A stretch of DNA of 64,000 nt from an uncultured Thiothrix sp. (GCF_937873765.1 NZ_CALMZC010000054.1:47810-111809); one strand, 5' to 3'. Positions 9,058-17,447 are shown, counted from the first letter of the stretch. Made by a program: numbers and translations. Notes: a model not told the origin generated them from the letters alone.

Positions 9058-10227
9058 ATGAAACAAACCATTCAACGCTTTTTAGCTTTAGAGTCAGCCA
9101 GTGGAATTTTGCTAGTGATTGCAGCCATGCTAGCGATGCTCGCTGTGAACTCCCCTTTACAAGATTGGTATCAAGCCTTATTGAATACGCCTGTGAGCGT
9201 TCAGGTAGGTGCCTTAGAAATCGCTAAACCTTTGCTACTATGGGTCAATGACGGTTTGATGGCGTTATTTTTCCTCACCGTTGGCTTGGAAATTAAGCGC
9301 GAAGTTTTACAAGGTGAATTAGCTGATCTGTCTAAAGCCGCACTCCCAGTGATCGCCGCTATAGGGGGTATGGTGGCTCCGGCTTTAGTCTATAGCCTAA
9401 TCAATTATGATAATCCGTATGCGATGCGTGGCTGGGCGATTCCTACTGCTACGGATATAGCCTTTGCTTTGGGTGTGTTATCGTTATTAGGCAAGCGCGT
9501 ACCCACCAGCTTAAAGTTGTTCCTCCTAACTTTAGCCATTGTCGACGACTTAGGTGCGATTGTTATCATCGCGATTTTCTACACGGTTAAACTATCAGCG
9601 GTTTCTCTAAGTATTGCAGGGGCTGCTTTAGTGATTTTGTTTATCTTTAATCGACGGGGTGTCTTGTCCCTGTCCCCTTATCTGCTAATCGGCTTTGTCA
9701 TGTGGGTTGCAGTCTTAAAATCGGGTGTGCATGCTACTTTAGCCGGTGTGTTACTTGCCTTTTTCATTCCCCTGCGCGCACCTGAAGGCAAGCATCAGAC
9801 TTTAGCTGAAGGGCTGGAACACGATTTACATACCTCCGTTGCTTATGTGATTTTGCCGCTATTTGCGTTTATGAACACGGGCGTATCTTTGAATGGCTTA
9901 TCCATCAACTCTATTATAGAGCCGATTCCTTTAGGTATTGCTTTAGGTTTATTTTTAGGTAAACAACTGGGGATCTTTGGTGCCTGCTGGTTGGCGATTC
10001 AATTAAGAATTGCGCAATTACCCTCAGGCATTGGTTGGTGGGAGTTATATGGGGTAGCTTTGCTCGGCGGGATTGGCTTTACCATGAGCTTATTTATTAG
10101 TTCACTGGCTTTTGAGGGTACAACGTTAGTCACTAATGATCGCTTAGGCATTCTGGTCGGCTCGATTGCTTCAGCACTACTAGGTTATCTGCTCTTGAAA
10201 TGGCGACTTTCTAAAACCACTGCCTAA
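9058..10227 (+). CDS. nhaA: Na+/H+ antiporter NhaA
   Basis: A 389-residue inner-membrane antiporter that exports Na+ or Li+ in exchange for protons. With the start at ATG 9058 (the preceding TTG at 9055 is an alternative), the functional aspartates fall exactly at the E. coli NhaA positions: Asp133 ([12 protein letters not shown]) and Asp163/Asp164 ([11 protein letters not shown]). Length and the repeated hydrophobic helices fit the family. CTGTTAATAACAG, a short inverted repeat at 9027-9039, sits 18 bases before the start and could be an operator or a hairpin over the ribosome site; that is only a suggestion. The gene stands alone between the divergent cytochrome operon and a terminator. Confidence 0.96.
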   Translation: MKQTIQRFLALESASGILLVIAAMLAMLAVNSPLQDWYQALLNTPVSVQVGALEIAKPLLLWVNDGLMALFFLTVGLEIKREVLQGELADLSKAALPVIAAIGGMVAPALVYSLINYDNPYAMRGWAIPTATDIAFALGVLSLLGKRVPTSLKLFLLTLAIVDDLGAIVIIAIFYTVKLSAVSLSIAGAALVILFIFNRRGVLSLSPYLLIGFVMWVAVLKSGVHATLAGVLLAFFIPLRAPEGKHQTLAEGLEHDLHTSVAYVILPLFAFMNTGVSLNGLSINSIIEPIPLGIALGLFLGKQLGIFGACWLAIQLRIAQLPSGIGWWELYGVALLGGIGFTMSLFISSLAFEGTTLVTNDRLGILVGSIASALLGYLLLKWRLSKTTA

Positions 10228-10247
10228 TACTATTTAATGAGATCAAC

Positions 10248-10279
10248 AACGCAGCCTATACAAAGTGACTGCGTTTTTT
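10248..10279 (+). terminator. Intrinsic terminator after nhaA
   Basis: AACGCAG pairs with CTGCGTT across a 14-base loop and is followed by a T run. It lies 21 bases past the nhaA stop. Confidence 0.7.
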
Positions 10280-10287
10280 AAAGACCT

Positions 10288-10956
10288 TTAGGCTTGATTA
10301 AAGGCACGCACTAAAGACTGAAATTCTTGTTCGGCACGTGAATTATACTCTTGGAATTGACGATACTTCTTATAAGCCCCATTCAAATTTTCCAAAGCAG
10401 TTAAACGCAGTGCTTGTAAGATTACTGAATCTAACTCACTGCGCATGGCTCTCAATACTTCCGGCACATGTTGGCGATCACTCTCAACCGCTATCTGCAT
10501 TTGATTCAATTTGGTAAGTAAAGACTCATGATGCGTATCTTTGATAAGCTCTTTTAACTGGGTAAACTCTTCGGTTATTTCTGCTTCATTAGCCGGCACA
10601 GCGCTGGGATTGGCTTGTTGCTCCGCTAACTGCCATAAGATTTGCTGCAGTTCTTGTTGGCGTTCTTCAATAACGGTCTTATAAATAGCCAATTTACCGC
10701 GTAAATCTTGTTGCGCTTGCTTAGCTTTGACAATCGAAGAAGCTAAGACTTGGTAGGAGTAGCCTAAACGCTTTAAGAGTTGTAAGTCGTCTTCAGCAAT
10801 AGGGGCTTCAGTCGTAACTGCTACCTCTGGTTCAAAACCTTGATTCATTGGCATCTGTGCATGAGCCGTGTTTTCGATCACGGGAACTAGCGGTACTTCG
10901 GTTATATTATTAACCCAGCCCGGATTCACTTCTGGATGAGGTTGAAATGGAGTCAT
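10288..10956 (-). CDS. Hypothetical protein with helical, coiled-coil-like centre
   Basis: A 222-residue soluble protein that I do not recognise. The first ~50 residues are Pro/Glu-rich and probably disordered. The rest is strongly helical with many Gln, Glu, Lys and Leu residues (for example QDLRGKLAIYKTVIEERQQE, about residues 83-102), suggesting a coiled coil. There is no signal peptide or membrane segment. AAGGG lies eight bases upstream of the ATG. It is a single gene, convergent with nhaA and divergent from the lipocalin gene. Confidence 0.7.
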   Translation of the reverse strand: MTPFQPHPEVNPGWVNNITEVPLVPVIENTAHAQMPMNQGFEPEVAVTTEAPIAEDDLQLLKRLGYSYQVLASSIVKAKQAQQDLRGKLAIYKTVIEERQQELQQILWQLAEQQANPSAVPANEAEITEEFTQLKELIKDTHHESLLTKLNQMQIAVESDRQHVPEVLRAMRSELDSVILQALRLTALENLNGAYKKYRQFQEYNSRAEQEFQSLVRAFNQA

Positions 10957-11082
10957 TTGCTAGCCCTTTATATAATAATTATGAAATGACATTTTATAAG
11001 TTTTTCTAATACTAGTTGTTTTTGCAGCAAGGCGCAATTCTTGCCGTTAAAATCGCCGTAACCCCTGTATAAGAGTATTGTA

Positions 11083-11607
11083 ATGAAAAAATTTTATTTA
11101 ACTTGGGTACTCGCTCTACCTTTATTTTTGCTGAACGCTTGTACCTCAATCCCCGAAGGGATTAAGCCCATTGATAATTTTCAGCTAGAGCACTACTTAG
11201 GTCAATGGTATGAAATCGCCCGTCTCGACCACAGCTTCGAGCGTGGTTTAGAACAAGTCACCGCAACCTATAGCTTGAATCAAGATGGTTCAGTACGTGT
11301 ACTTAATCGTGGTTTCAACGCCATTAAACAGCAGTGGCAAGAAGCCGAAGGGCGCGCTCAGTTTGTAGAGTCACCACAAGTGAGCCGCTTGAAAGTTTCT
11401 TTCTTTGGCCCGTTTTACGGCGGCTATAATATCGTTGAGCTAGATAAAAACTATCAATACGCCCTGATTATCGGCAATAATCGTAGTTATCTGTGGATAC
11501 TCTCACGCACACCCCGCCTAGACCCCACAACTCAAGAGCAGTTAATCCAACGCGCCCAAGCGCTCGGCTTTGCTACTGAGCAACTTATTTTAGTTAAGCA
11601 GCCTTAG
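11083..11607 (+). CDS. blc: Outer-membrane lipocalin (Blc-like lipoprotein)
   Basis: A 174-residue lipoprotein. The signal ends in the lipobox LLNAC with Cys20. The lipocalin signature GQWYEIARLDHSFERGL begins at residue 40, and the later strand SRLKVSFFGPFYGGYNIVEL and the C-terminal ILSRTPRL also fit bacterial Blc. In E. coli Blc sits in the outer membrane and binds lipids such as lysophospholipids during envelope stress; the ligand here is unknown. The residue after the lipidated Cys is Thr, with no Asp at +2, consistent with outer-membrane sorting. Confidence 0.92.
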   Translation: MKKFYLTWVLALPLFLLNACTSIPEGIKPIDNFQLEHYLGQWYEIARLDHSFERGLEQVTATYSLNQDGSVRVLNRGFNAIKQQWQEAEGRAQFVESPQVSRLKVSFFGPFYGGYNIVELDKNYQYALIIGNNRSYLWILSRTPRLDPTTQEQLIQRAQALGFATEQLILVKQP

Positions 11608-11657
11608 ACTTGAATCATTTCAGCAGCATGGCTAAAAAAGTAGGGATTGGAAATACA

Positions 11658-12005
11658 CTATAAATCCAGCATTAATTTCAAAGGCTTGCGCATACCGGCT
11701 ACTTTACAGGCCTGTTGCGCATAGCCTCTAGGGAAGAGTTTATATAAATATTTACGGGTAGCTTTCTCCGCGCCCCATTGCTCTTTCATAAACTTCAAGA
11801 CTTTGCGCGCTTCCGGCACACTCGCATACTGCTCAAAATATTCACGCACGAACCACACTACTTCGCGTTGCTCGCCGACTAATTCAAACCCTAGTTCTAG
11901 CGCCAAAGCTTCCGCTAGTTCTTCAGACCAATCTTCAGGATTGAGTAGATAGCCTTCATTGTCACGAGAAATTGTATTTTGTGTAATGCTTGGCTGCATA
12001 ATCAA
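11658..12005 (-). CDS. DsrC/TusE-family protein with a single C-terminal cysteine
   Basis: A 115-residue DsrC-family protein. The fold signature is clear: DEGYLLNPEDWSEEL-like N-terminus (here DNEGYLLNPEDWSE), then LFPRGYAQQACKVAGM near the end. True DsrC has two cysteines on its flexible arm: Cys B in QAC and Cys A as the penultimate residue (...GCV). Here Cys B is present (Cys100) but the tail ends KPLKLMLDL, so Cys A is missing. The protein therefore cannot form the intramolecular disulfide/trisulfide chemistry of DsrC, nor act like TusE, which relies on Cys A. It may be a carrier with other partners or a regulator. No dsr or tus partner genes are nearby. An ATG two codons downstream (MQPS) is an alternative start. 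Confidence 0.85.
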   Translation of the reverse strand: MIMQPSITQNTISRDNEGYLLNPEDWSEELAEALALELGFELVGEQREVVWFVREYFEQYASVPEARKVLKFMKEQWGAEKATRKYLYKLFPRGYAQQACKVAGMRKPLKLMLDL

Positions 12006-12078
12006 CTCCTACCACACTCACTTGCTTCCAGCATACTGATCAATGGCTATAAGCTATATGCTCCTAAAGAGATAGAGT

Positions 12079-12975
12079 TCAAGTAGCACTATTTACTGAC
12101 TCAGCAGTCTGTTTACGCTTCAACAGCACTAAATGCTGATGCAACATCTCGGTCGCCAAGCCATGCAACACTAAACGAAAGCCTGCTTTCAGCGTTGAAT
12201 GCGGTACTAAAGGATGGCGATTATTCAATAGTAATACTGGCAACGGATCCTGCAAAATTTTGCTGACATACAGCGCTATCGTCTCATCTAATTGCAAAGA
12301 ATTGACTGAGCGCCAGAAATCATTATCGCTTAGAAAAAACTGAAAAATCGGCGTATACAGCTCAATCGCGGTTTGAATATCAATTTTATTAAGCTTCCCC
12401 CTTGGTAGGTCGTGAATAGGAAAATCGCCATCGGTGATCGCAGCAAAATTCAATTGCTCAGGGGCTACAATCTCACGCCCTTGTGCTTTTAAAGCCAAAT
12501 TCAGACTGGTTATAAAATTGAAGAGATTCAAATCATGCTTTAAGAAGGCATCGTCTCTTAACTCTTCCAAGGTCTGAAAGCGCATAAAATGCAGAGACTG
12601 AATTTCAATACCCGGTAAATTATCCAGAATAAACCGCTGAATCTCACTGCCTAAGGTGAAATGGCGCAGGATAAACCGATTCGCTTCGGGGCTAACAAAG
12701 TGTTTTAAGCCCCAGACAATGGTGTTATGCAAAGCGGCTGGATGCCGCCAATGGGGTAACAGGCTTTTAAGCAATTGATTGAAAATAATCGTAGCACGAG
12801 CTAAGGGACGAACCATCGGCAGTAGATATTGGCGACTTTTACGACTGCTATCTGTTAGCCAAGCCTGTTTCACCTCAGAGGATAAAGGCGTGACACTATC
12901 CACATAAAGTGTGTACCAAGGGTTGGGGTCATCGGGGTTATGCTGCCAGTTTGACCAATCCGCGGGCGTGTTCAC
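12079..12975 (-). CDS. Hypothetical protein, 5' flank cut by an IS3-family element
   Basis: A 298-residue soluble protein of unknown function. The open frame extends upstream to 13137, but that extension lies inside the insertion sequence. The likely real start is GTG 12975 (VNTPADWSNW), which has GGAG eight bases upstream at 12984-12987. The protein is rich in helices and aromatic residues, with no signal peptide; motifs such as HDLPRGKLNKIDIQTAIELY are visible but not recognised. The IS element begins at 12997, only 21 bases upstream of the start, so the native promoter is probably separated from the gene. No catalytic motif could be identified. Confidence 0.72.
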   Translation of the reverse strand: MNTPADWSNWQHNPDDPNPWYTLYVDSVTPLSSEVKQAWLTDSSRKSRQYLLPMVRPLARATIIFNQLLKSLLPHWRHPAALHNTIVWGLKHFVSPEANRFILRHFTLGSEIQRFILDNLPGIEIQSLHFMRFQTLEELRDDAFLKHDLNLFNFITSLNLALKAQGREIVAPEQLNFAAITDGDFPIHDLPRGKLNKIDIQTAIELYTPIFQFFLSDNDFWRSVNSLQLDETIALYVSKILQDPLPVLLLNNRHPLVPHSTLKAGFRLVLHGLATEMLHQHLVLLKRKQTAESVNSAT

Positions 12976-13014
12976 AGAATATGCTCCATTTATAACTGAT
13001 CCCCTCCGCGAATA

Positions 13015-13374
13015 GTGGACAGAAGGAAAAGGGAGTATCTTTGCGATGAACTGAAAAGGTACTGCAGGATAAGTAAGACAAAATCCCCCAGTCCGAAAAG
13101 CACGACGTATACGCATCACAGCCACGAGTACAAACAAGAAGCGTTGAAACTCGCCAAGCAGATTGGCGTTGGCAAAGCGGCGTTACAGTTGGGTGTGCAC
13201 GAATCCCAGCTTTATCAATGGCGCAAGGCGTTTGAGCACGCACAAACGGTGAGTGAGCGTGAAACGAGTCTCGCCGTGGAAAATGCGCGTTTAAAGCGTG
13301 AGTTAGCGGAAGTGCAGGAGGAACTCGCCATTGCAAAAAAGGCGGCCACCTACTTCGCGAAACAACTGAAGTGA
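13015..13374 (+). CDS. IS3-family OrfA (transposase HTH and leucine-zipper part)
   Basis: An ~119-codon frame encoding the DNA-binding part of the transposase. A helix-turn-helix (KLAKQIGVGKAALQLGVHES) is followed by a leucine-zipper-like helix (LAVENARLKRELAEVQEELA). The frame opens at GTG 13015 within the left end, but the conserved protein probably begins near 13069, where ATA stands after AGG in the place an ATG would be expected (I-S-K-T-K). The normal start may thus be lost. It overlaps OrfB by four bases. Confidence 0.75.
   Translation: MDRRKREYLCDELKRYCRISKTKSPSPKSTTYTHHSHEYKQEALKLAKQIGVGKAALQLGVHESQLYQWRKAFEHAQTVSERETSLAVENARLKRELAEVQEELAIAKKAATYFAKQLK
13335..13341 (+). other. A6G slippery heptamer, programmed -1 frameshift site
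   Basis: AAAAAAG lies in OrfA phased as A-AAA-AAG (codons GCA AAA AAG). A -1 slip leads into the frame that stays open through OrfB (phase of 13371). This is the usual arrangement for making the OrfAB transposase in the IS3 family. Confidence 0.75.
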
Positions 13375-14102
13375 AGTACGGTTTCATGAAACAACATCAG
13401 TCGACGTTTGGGGTAGCTGCGCAATGCCGTTACTTTGGCGTATCACGTAGTGGGTTTTATGCGTGGTTAAACCGCAAACCCAGTGCCCGTTTGCAGTGGA
13501 AACAGTTTTTAGATCAAGAGGTTAAGCAGTGTTTTGAACAACACAAGCAACGTTATGGCGCACAACGCATTCAACGTGAACTGCAACGCCAGAACCAGCC
13601 GTATGACATCAAAACCATTGCTGCCAGTTTGCGTCGTCAGGGGTTGGTAGCGAAAGCGGCACGCACCTTCAAAGCCACGACCCATAGTCGGCACACGTTA
13701 CCTGTGTTTAAAAACCTTTTGAATCAATACTTTACCGCCTCGCAGCCGAATCAAAAATGGGTGAGTGACATCACCTATTTAGCCACGGCGGAAGGCTGGG
13801 TTTACCTCGCAGTGGTGATTGATCTCTATTCACGGCGCGTCATTGGCTGGTCAATGGCAGAACGCATGACCACCGAGTTGGTGTGTGCGGCCTTGCGCAT
13901 GGCGATTTTCCAACGCAAACGCCCGATAAATGTCATGGTTCATTCGGATCGGGGCAGCCAATATTGTTCTCATATCTACCGTGAATTACTGGAAAAACAT
14001 CAGTTTATCGGCAGTATGAGTGCTAAAGGTAACTGCTACGACAATGACTACCAAAGTCTGGTAGCGTTTGAAAGAGCGATTAAACGAAACCTCGCTTCTT
14101 AA
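13371..14102 (+). pseudogene. IS3-family OrfB transposase, catalytic Glu deleted
   Basis: A 243-residue OrfB, shorter than the usual ~280-290. The HTH_21 region (YGAQRIQRELQRQ) and the rve integrase core are present, with the first two catalytic aspartates in WVSDITYLAT and HSDRGSQYCS. After GNCYDN the normal text carrying the third catalytic residue (typically NAxxESFFHSLK) is absent and the sequence jumps to DYQSLVAFERAIKR, which resembles the family's C-terminal end (SPVAFE). An in-frame deletion of about 35-45 codons explains this. The protein should be inactive. Confidence 0.82.
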
Positions 14103-14131
14103 ACTGTCCACTTTAGACAGTGGGGATCAAA

Positions 14132-14548
14132 TTAAATTTTCCACTCCCGCAATACGATATGCGTAACCACTTGCTTCACCGCCGGAAGTGCATCAATTTT
14201 TTCGCGTAGTTGCTCAACCTTTGCTAAAGACCCTACTTCAGCTTTAATCAACATATCTAAGTCGCCACTGATCCCATAGCATTCGCGTACCCCCGCCAGT
14301 GCCATCACCTGCTCCACGATCCCCACACAGAACCCCGTATGGCGCACTTCAAACCAAACATGAATTTGCTGCTGTGCAGATTGACGCAAGATGACTTGAT
14401 AGCCCTGAATCTCCCCAGTTTCCTCTAAACGCTTAATGCGCTCTGAAACGGCAGAACGTGACAGATTTACTTGGGTAGCAATCCTAGAAACACTCTGGCG
14501 TGCATTTTGTTGCAAGACTTGCAAAATTTTCTGATCAAAATCATCCAT
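14132..14548 (-). CDS. Lrp/AsnC-family transcriptional regulator
   Basis: A 138-residue regulator. The N-terminal helix-turn-helix (DQKILQVLQQNARQSVSRIA, then LSRSAVSERIKRLEETGEI) is followed by the RAM ligand-binding domain (about residues 65-135, with GDLDMLIKAEVGS). In this family octamers bind DNA in response to an amino acid. It is divergent from a YjeH-like amino acid exporter, 136 bases away, so it likely controls that gene, as Lrp-type proteins often do for adjacent exporters. The stop codon is two bases from the IS3 right end, so the insertion just missed the gene. Confidence 0.92.
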   Translation of the reverse strand: MDDFDQKILQVLQQNARQSVSRIATQVNLSRSAVSERIKRLEETGEIQGYQVILRQSAQQQIHVWFEVRHTGFCVGIVEQVMALAGVRECYGISGDLDMLIKAEVGSLAKVEQLREKIDALPAVKQVVTHIVLREWKI

Positions 14549-14684
14549 ACAGACACACTTTAAAGATTAATCAACAAGCAATTGGGCGTATTTAAACCTT
14601 AAAAAAGCCCAGAATCACGGCCAGAGACGACAGTCTGCAAATTAGAACTCACTTAAACTAAGTTTTTTCTAAAGAACTATCAGC

Positions 14685-15938
14685 ATGACAAGCTTAAATC
14701 CGACGATTACACGCTGGCAAGGAATCGGCTTAGTGAGCACCACTTTGTTAGGCACAGGCGTCTTTATTTTACCGCAACTGACTTTGAATCTAGCAGGTAG
14801 CTGGGCAACTGGGGCGTGGTTACTCTTGACGCTTGCGATTTTACCCTTGGCTTTAGTCTTTGCAGAATTAGGCAAGCATTTTCCCAATGCCGCCGGCCCT
14901 GCATTTTTTGTCCAGCAAGCATTTGGCAAAGCCTATGGGCAAATGATCGGTCTGTTATTTTTATGCATCATACCGGTGGGTGCACCCGCAGCTTTAATGA
15001 TTACTTTTGAATTTTTAAAACCACTCATTACCCTCACGCCTTTCCAAGCCTTAGTCGGGCAACTGTTGGCTTTTGTTTTATTATTTGCCTTAAATTGGCG
15101 CGGTATGCAGTTATCAGGGCGGCTTCAATTAGGTTTAACCTTGGCGATTGTCACCGTATTAACCAGCCTAATCCTTGCCTTTATTTGGCAAACACCCTTA
15201 GCTAAAACCGAATTGCCCACAGGTACGCGTAGTGGTGTTTTGCAGGCGATGAGCTTAGCTTTATGGAGCTTTTTAGGGATTGAAGCCGTGACACATTTAT
15301 CGGCTGAATTTAAACAGCCCAAGAAAGACTTTGTGCCAGCGGTTTTGGGCGGTACGGTACTGGTAGGCTGTATTTATCTGAGCTGTACTTTAATGAGTAG
15401 TCTCGATGCCAATGCCCCTTTAGCTATGGTTGGCGCTTATGAAACCTTATTGCATAGTGACAGTGGGCGCTGGGTGATTGGGATTTTGGGGTTAGCCAGT
15501 GGTTTAGCGACGGTGAATGTCTATATGGCGAGCTTTGCGCGCTTGGCTTGGTCTTTATCTTTAAGCCAAGACGCTGTTTTACCGACCGCTTTGCAGGCTT
15601 TGAATAAGCATCGTGTACCTAAGCGTGCTTTAGCACTTGTTTTAGTCGTGGCAAGCCTAGGCTTAATCCTCAGTTATAGCTTAGGTGAAAGCTTTGAAGC
15701 TTTAATTCTCTGGGCAAATGGAATATTTATCTTAGTGTATATTGCTTCAATGCTAGCCGCTTGGCGTTTAGTCGAGCACAAATATCGACCTGCAATTCTG
15801 CTTGCCTTAGGCATTTGTGCGGGCTTTGCGTGGAGTTTGGGTGCAGCTTTACTGTATGCCTTGGGCTTCGCTACTATCTTAGCTTTATGGGTCTTGTTCA
15901 ATACCAACCAGAGTGCTGCCTTCAACAAAGATAATTAG
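14685..15938 (+). CDS. yjeH: APC-family amino acid exporter, YjeH-like
   Basis: A 417-residue inner-membrane permease. The opening QGIGLVSTTLLGTGVFILPQ and the segment FLCIIPVGAPAALMITFEF match E. coli YjeH, an exporter of methionine and branched-chain amino acids. About twelve membrane helices are visible. The divergent Lrp/AsnC gene supports an amino-acid role. Substrate choice is inferred from the family. No strong ribosome site is seen before the ATG. Confidence 0.82.
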   Translation: MTSLNPTITRWQGIGLVSTTLLGTGVFILPQLTLNLAGSWATGAWLLLTLAILPLALVFAELGKHFPNAAGPAFFVQQAFGKAYGQMIGLLFLCIIPVGAPAALMITFEFLKPLITLTPFQALVGQLLAFVLLFALNWRGMQLSGRLQLGLTLAIVTVLTSLILAFIWQTPLAKTELPTGTRSGVLQAMSLALWSFLGIEAVTHLSAEFKQPKKDFVPAVLGGTVLVGCIYLSCTLMSSLDANAPLAMVGAYETLLHSDSGRWVIGILGLASGLATVNVYMASFARLAWSLSLSQDAVLPTALQALNKHRVPKRALALVLVVASLGLILSYSLGESFEALILWANGIFILVYIASMLAAWRLVEHKYRPAILLALGICAGFAWSLGAALLYALGFATILALWVLFNTNQSAAFNKDN

Positions 15939-15998
15939 CAATCTGTCTGTACTTGACTTATGGTTTACTCCTCACATTTTTCATTATAGGAGGTCGCT

Positions 15999-16604
15999 TT
16001 GAAACTTTTTATCTCCCCTGGCGCCTGTTCTTTATCTCCCCATATCGCTCTACAAGAGTCAGGCTTAGCCTTTGAAGTTGAGAAAGTAAATTTAAAAACT
16101 AAACTGACCGAATCAGGTGTGAGCTTTCCTGAGATCAATCCTAAAGGCTATGTACCCGCTTTATTATTAGATTCTGGCGAGCTACTGACTGAAGGCCCCG
16201 CGATTGTGCAATACATTGCGGATCAAGTACCGGAGAAAAACCTAGTACCCGCGCATGGCACTATGGCACGTTACGAGTTACAGGCTTGGTTGACTTATAT
16301 CGGTACTGAATTGCACAAGTCCTTTGTGCCTTTTTTCCATCATGGCAGTGCAGACTGGCAAGCGGTCGCTAAAGCGAATTTAGAAGCGCGCTATGCCTAT
16401 GTGAATCAGCATTTAGCCGATAAAAATTACCTGCTTGGTGAGGACTTTTCAGTAGCAGACGGCTATTTATTCACAGTGACGCGTTGGTTAAGGGTGAGTA
16501 AATTAGATTTAGCCGCTTGGCCACATTTAACAGCTTTCCAAAAACGCATGGCTGAACGCCCTGGGGTACATGCCGCTTTAAAAGCAGAAGGTTTAGCTTC
16601 TTAA
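15999..16604 (+). CDS. gstA: Glutathione S-transferase, beta class
   Basis: A 201-residue cytosolic enzyme that conjugates glutathione to electrophiles. The N-terminal thioredoxin-like domain starts MKLFISPGACSLSPH, with Cys10 where bacterial beta-class GST places its catalytic cysteine. TEGPAIVQYIAD (the cis-Pro/Ser glutathione-binding region is around residues 50-70) and the helical C-domain with FSVADGYLFTV follow. The start is TTG, chosen because a full AGGAGGT sits at 15988-15994. A hairpin (GAGCTGC/GCAGCTC, 16622-16644) follows the gene. Confidence 0.93.
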   Translation: MKLFISPGACSLSPHIALQESGLAFEVEKVNLKTKLTESGVSFPEINPKGYVPALLLDSGELLTEGPAIVQYIADQVPEKNLVPAHGTMARYELQAWLTYIGTELHKSFVPFFHHGSADWQAVAKANLEARYAYVNQHLADKNYLLGEDFSVADGYLFTVTRWLRVSKLDLAAWPHLTAFQKRMAERPGVHAALKAEGLAS

Positions 16605-16663
16605 GCACAAAATCTTAGCCATGAGCTGCCTAACTGCGCAGCTCCGACTTTCAGGCAATTTTA

Positions 16664-16693
16664 TTGAGTTCCTTGAAAAACTAGGCGTATAAT
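16664..16693 (+). promoter_or_regulatory. Sigma-70 promoter for the preQ1 riboswitch-yhhQ transcript
   Basis: TTGAGT (16664-16669) and a perfect TATAAT (16688-16693) are 18 bases apart. The expected transcript start near 16700 leaves a short leader containing the riboswitch. Confidence 0.65.
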
Positions 16694-16717
16694 CGCGCCG
16701 CTTTTGCATTTGATTAA

Positions 16718-16750
16718 CTTGGGTTCCCTCACCCCCAACGACAAAAAGGT
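16718..16750 (+). promoter_or_regulatory. preQ1-I riboswitch
   Basis: The leader CTTGGGTTCCCTCACC is followed by CCCAA and CGACAAAAAGGT. TTGGG (16719-16723) pairs with CCCAA (16734-16738) as P1. The loop's CCT (16727-16729) can pair with AGG (16747-16749), and the A-rich tail lies where the class requires it. AGG is also the ribosome site for the ATG at 16758, so ligand binding should block translation. The layout is very like the Thermoanaerobacter preQ1 riboswitch, and the gene downstream is a queuosine-precursor transporter, the expected target. Confidence 0.78.
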
Positions 16751-16757
16751 CAAAATT

Positions 16758-17396
16758 ATGAGTTTATTCCCTCCGGCTCCCTTACGAGTCACTTGGTTAG
16801 TGCTAGTTTCTTTTCATTTATTTATCATTGCGCTCAGCAATTACCTTGTACAAATCCCGGTTGAAATCTTTGGCGTTCACACCACTTGGGGTGCAATCAC
16901 TTTTCCCTTTATTTTTCTAGCAACGGATTTAACAGTACGGATTTTTGGTTCCAGTTTAGCGCGCAAAATCATCTATACCGCCATGCTACCCGCACTACTG
17001 ATTTCCTATCTGTTTTCAGTCTTGCAAACGGGAGGCTCAGCAGCTTTAAGCCAATTTGATAGCTTTGTAGCCCGAATTGCCTTTGCGAGCTTCTTAGCTT
17101 ATACGCTCGGACAGTTGTTAGATGTGTATGTATTTAATCGTTTACGTAGCTTGCCACAATGGTGGATTGCACCGACTGCTTCGAATGTGATTGGCGGTTT
17201 TTTAGATACTACGGTTTTTTTCAGTATTGCTTTCTATCAGAGTAGTGATGCCTTCATGGCAGCCAATTGGCCAGAAATAGCTGCGGTCGATTATGCCATC
17301 AAAGTAGTGGTGAACTTATTACTTTTTATCCCATTCTATGGTGTTGTGATGGCGAATTTTGCACGACGTATCACCATCAAACCAACAACCGTTTAA
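16758..17396 (+). CDS. yhhQ: Queuosine precursor (preQ0/preQ1) transporter YhhQ
   Basis: A 212-residue inner-membrane protein with about six helices, of the YhhQ/COG1738 family that imports 7-cyano-7-deazaguanine-type precursors for tRNA queuosine. Typical text includes FLATDLTVRIFGSSLARKII and TASNVIGGFLDTTVFFSIAF. The start at ATG 16758 is fixed by AGG at 16747-16749 and by the riboswitch immediately upstream; an earlier in-frame ATG at 16704 would run through the riboswitch and is rejected. It ends before a strong terminator. Confidence 0.93.
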   Translation: MSLFPPAPLRVTWLVLVSFHLFIIALSNYLVQIPVEIFGVHTTWGAITFPFIFLATDLTVRIFGSSLARKIIYTAMLPALLISYLFSVLQTGGSAALSQFDSFVARIAFASFLAYTLGQLLDVYVFNRLRSLPQWWIAPTASNVIGGFLDTTVFFSIAFYQSSDAFMAANWPEIAAVDYAIKVVVNLLLFIPFYGVVMANFARRITIKPTTV

Positions 17397-17420
17397 GCAC
17401 GCGCTTAAAAACCGCAAGCT

Positions 17421-17447
17421 GAGCAGGCTTAACTAGCCTGCTCTTTT
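17421..17447 (+). terminator. Intrinsic terminator after yhhQ
   Basis: GAGCAGGCT and AGCCTGCTC form a nine-base-pair stem with a short loop, followed by TTTT. It overlaps the last codons of the converging acetyltransferase gene. Confidence 0.75.

Larger units (their letters stand above)
12997..14129 (+). mobile_element. IS3-family insertion sequence, internally deleted (1133 bp)
   Basis: The ends are imperfect inverted repeats: TGATCCCC...AGTGGACAG from 12997 and, on the other strand from 14129, TGATCCCC...AAGTGGACAG. OrfA and OrfB overlap in the IS3 manner with a frameshift heptamer. OrfB carries an in-frame deletion that removes the catalytic Glu, so the copy cannot transpose unaided. The flanking triplets (AAC left, AAT right) do not form a target duplication, which fits an old or rearranged insertion. 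The right end lies two bases past the stop of the Lrp gene. Confidence 0.88.

Noticed and set aside
12976..13137. N-terminal extension of the 298-residue hypothetical protein
   Set aside because: These codons lie in the IS3-family left end on the opposite strand of OrfA; GGAG plus GTG at 12975 explains the start better.
12994..14132. Target-site duplication for the IS3-family element
   Set aside because: The three- and four-base flanks (AAC, TAAC on the left; AAT, AATT on the right) do not match.
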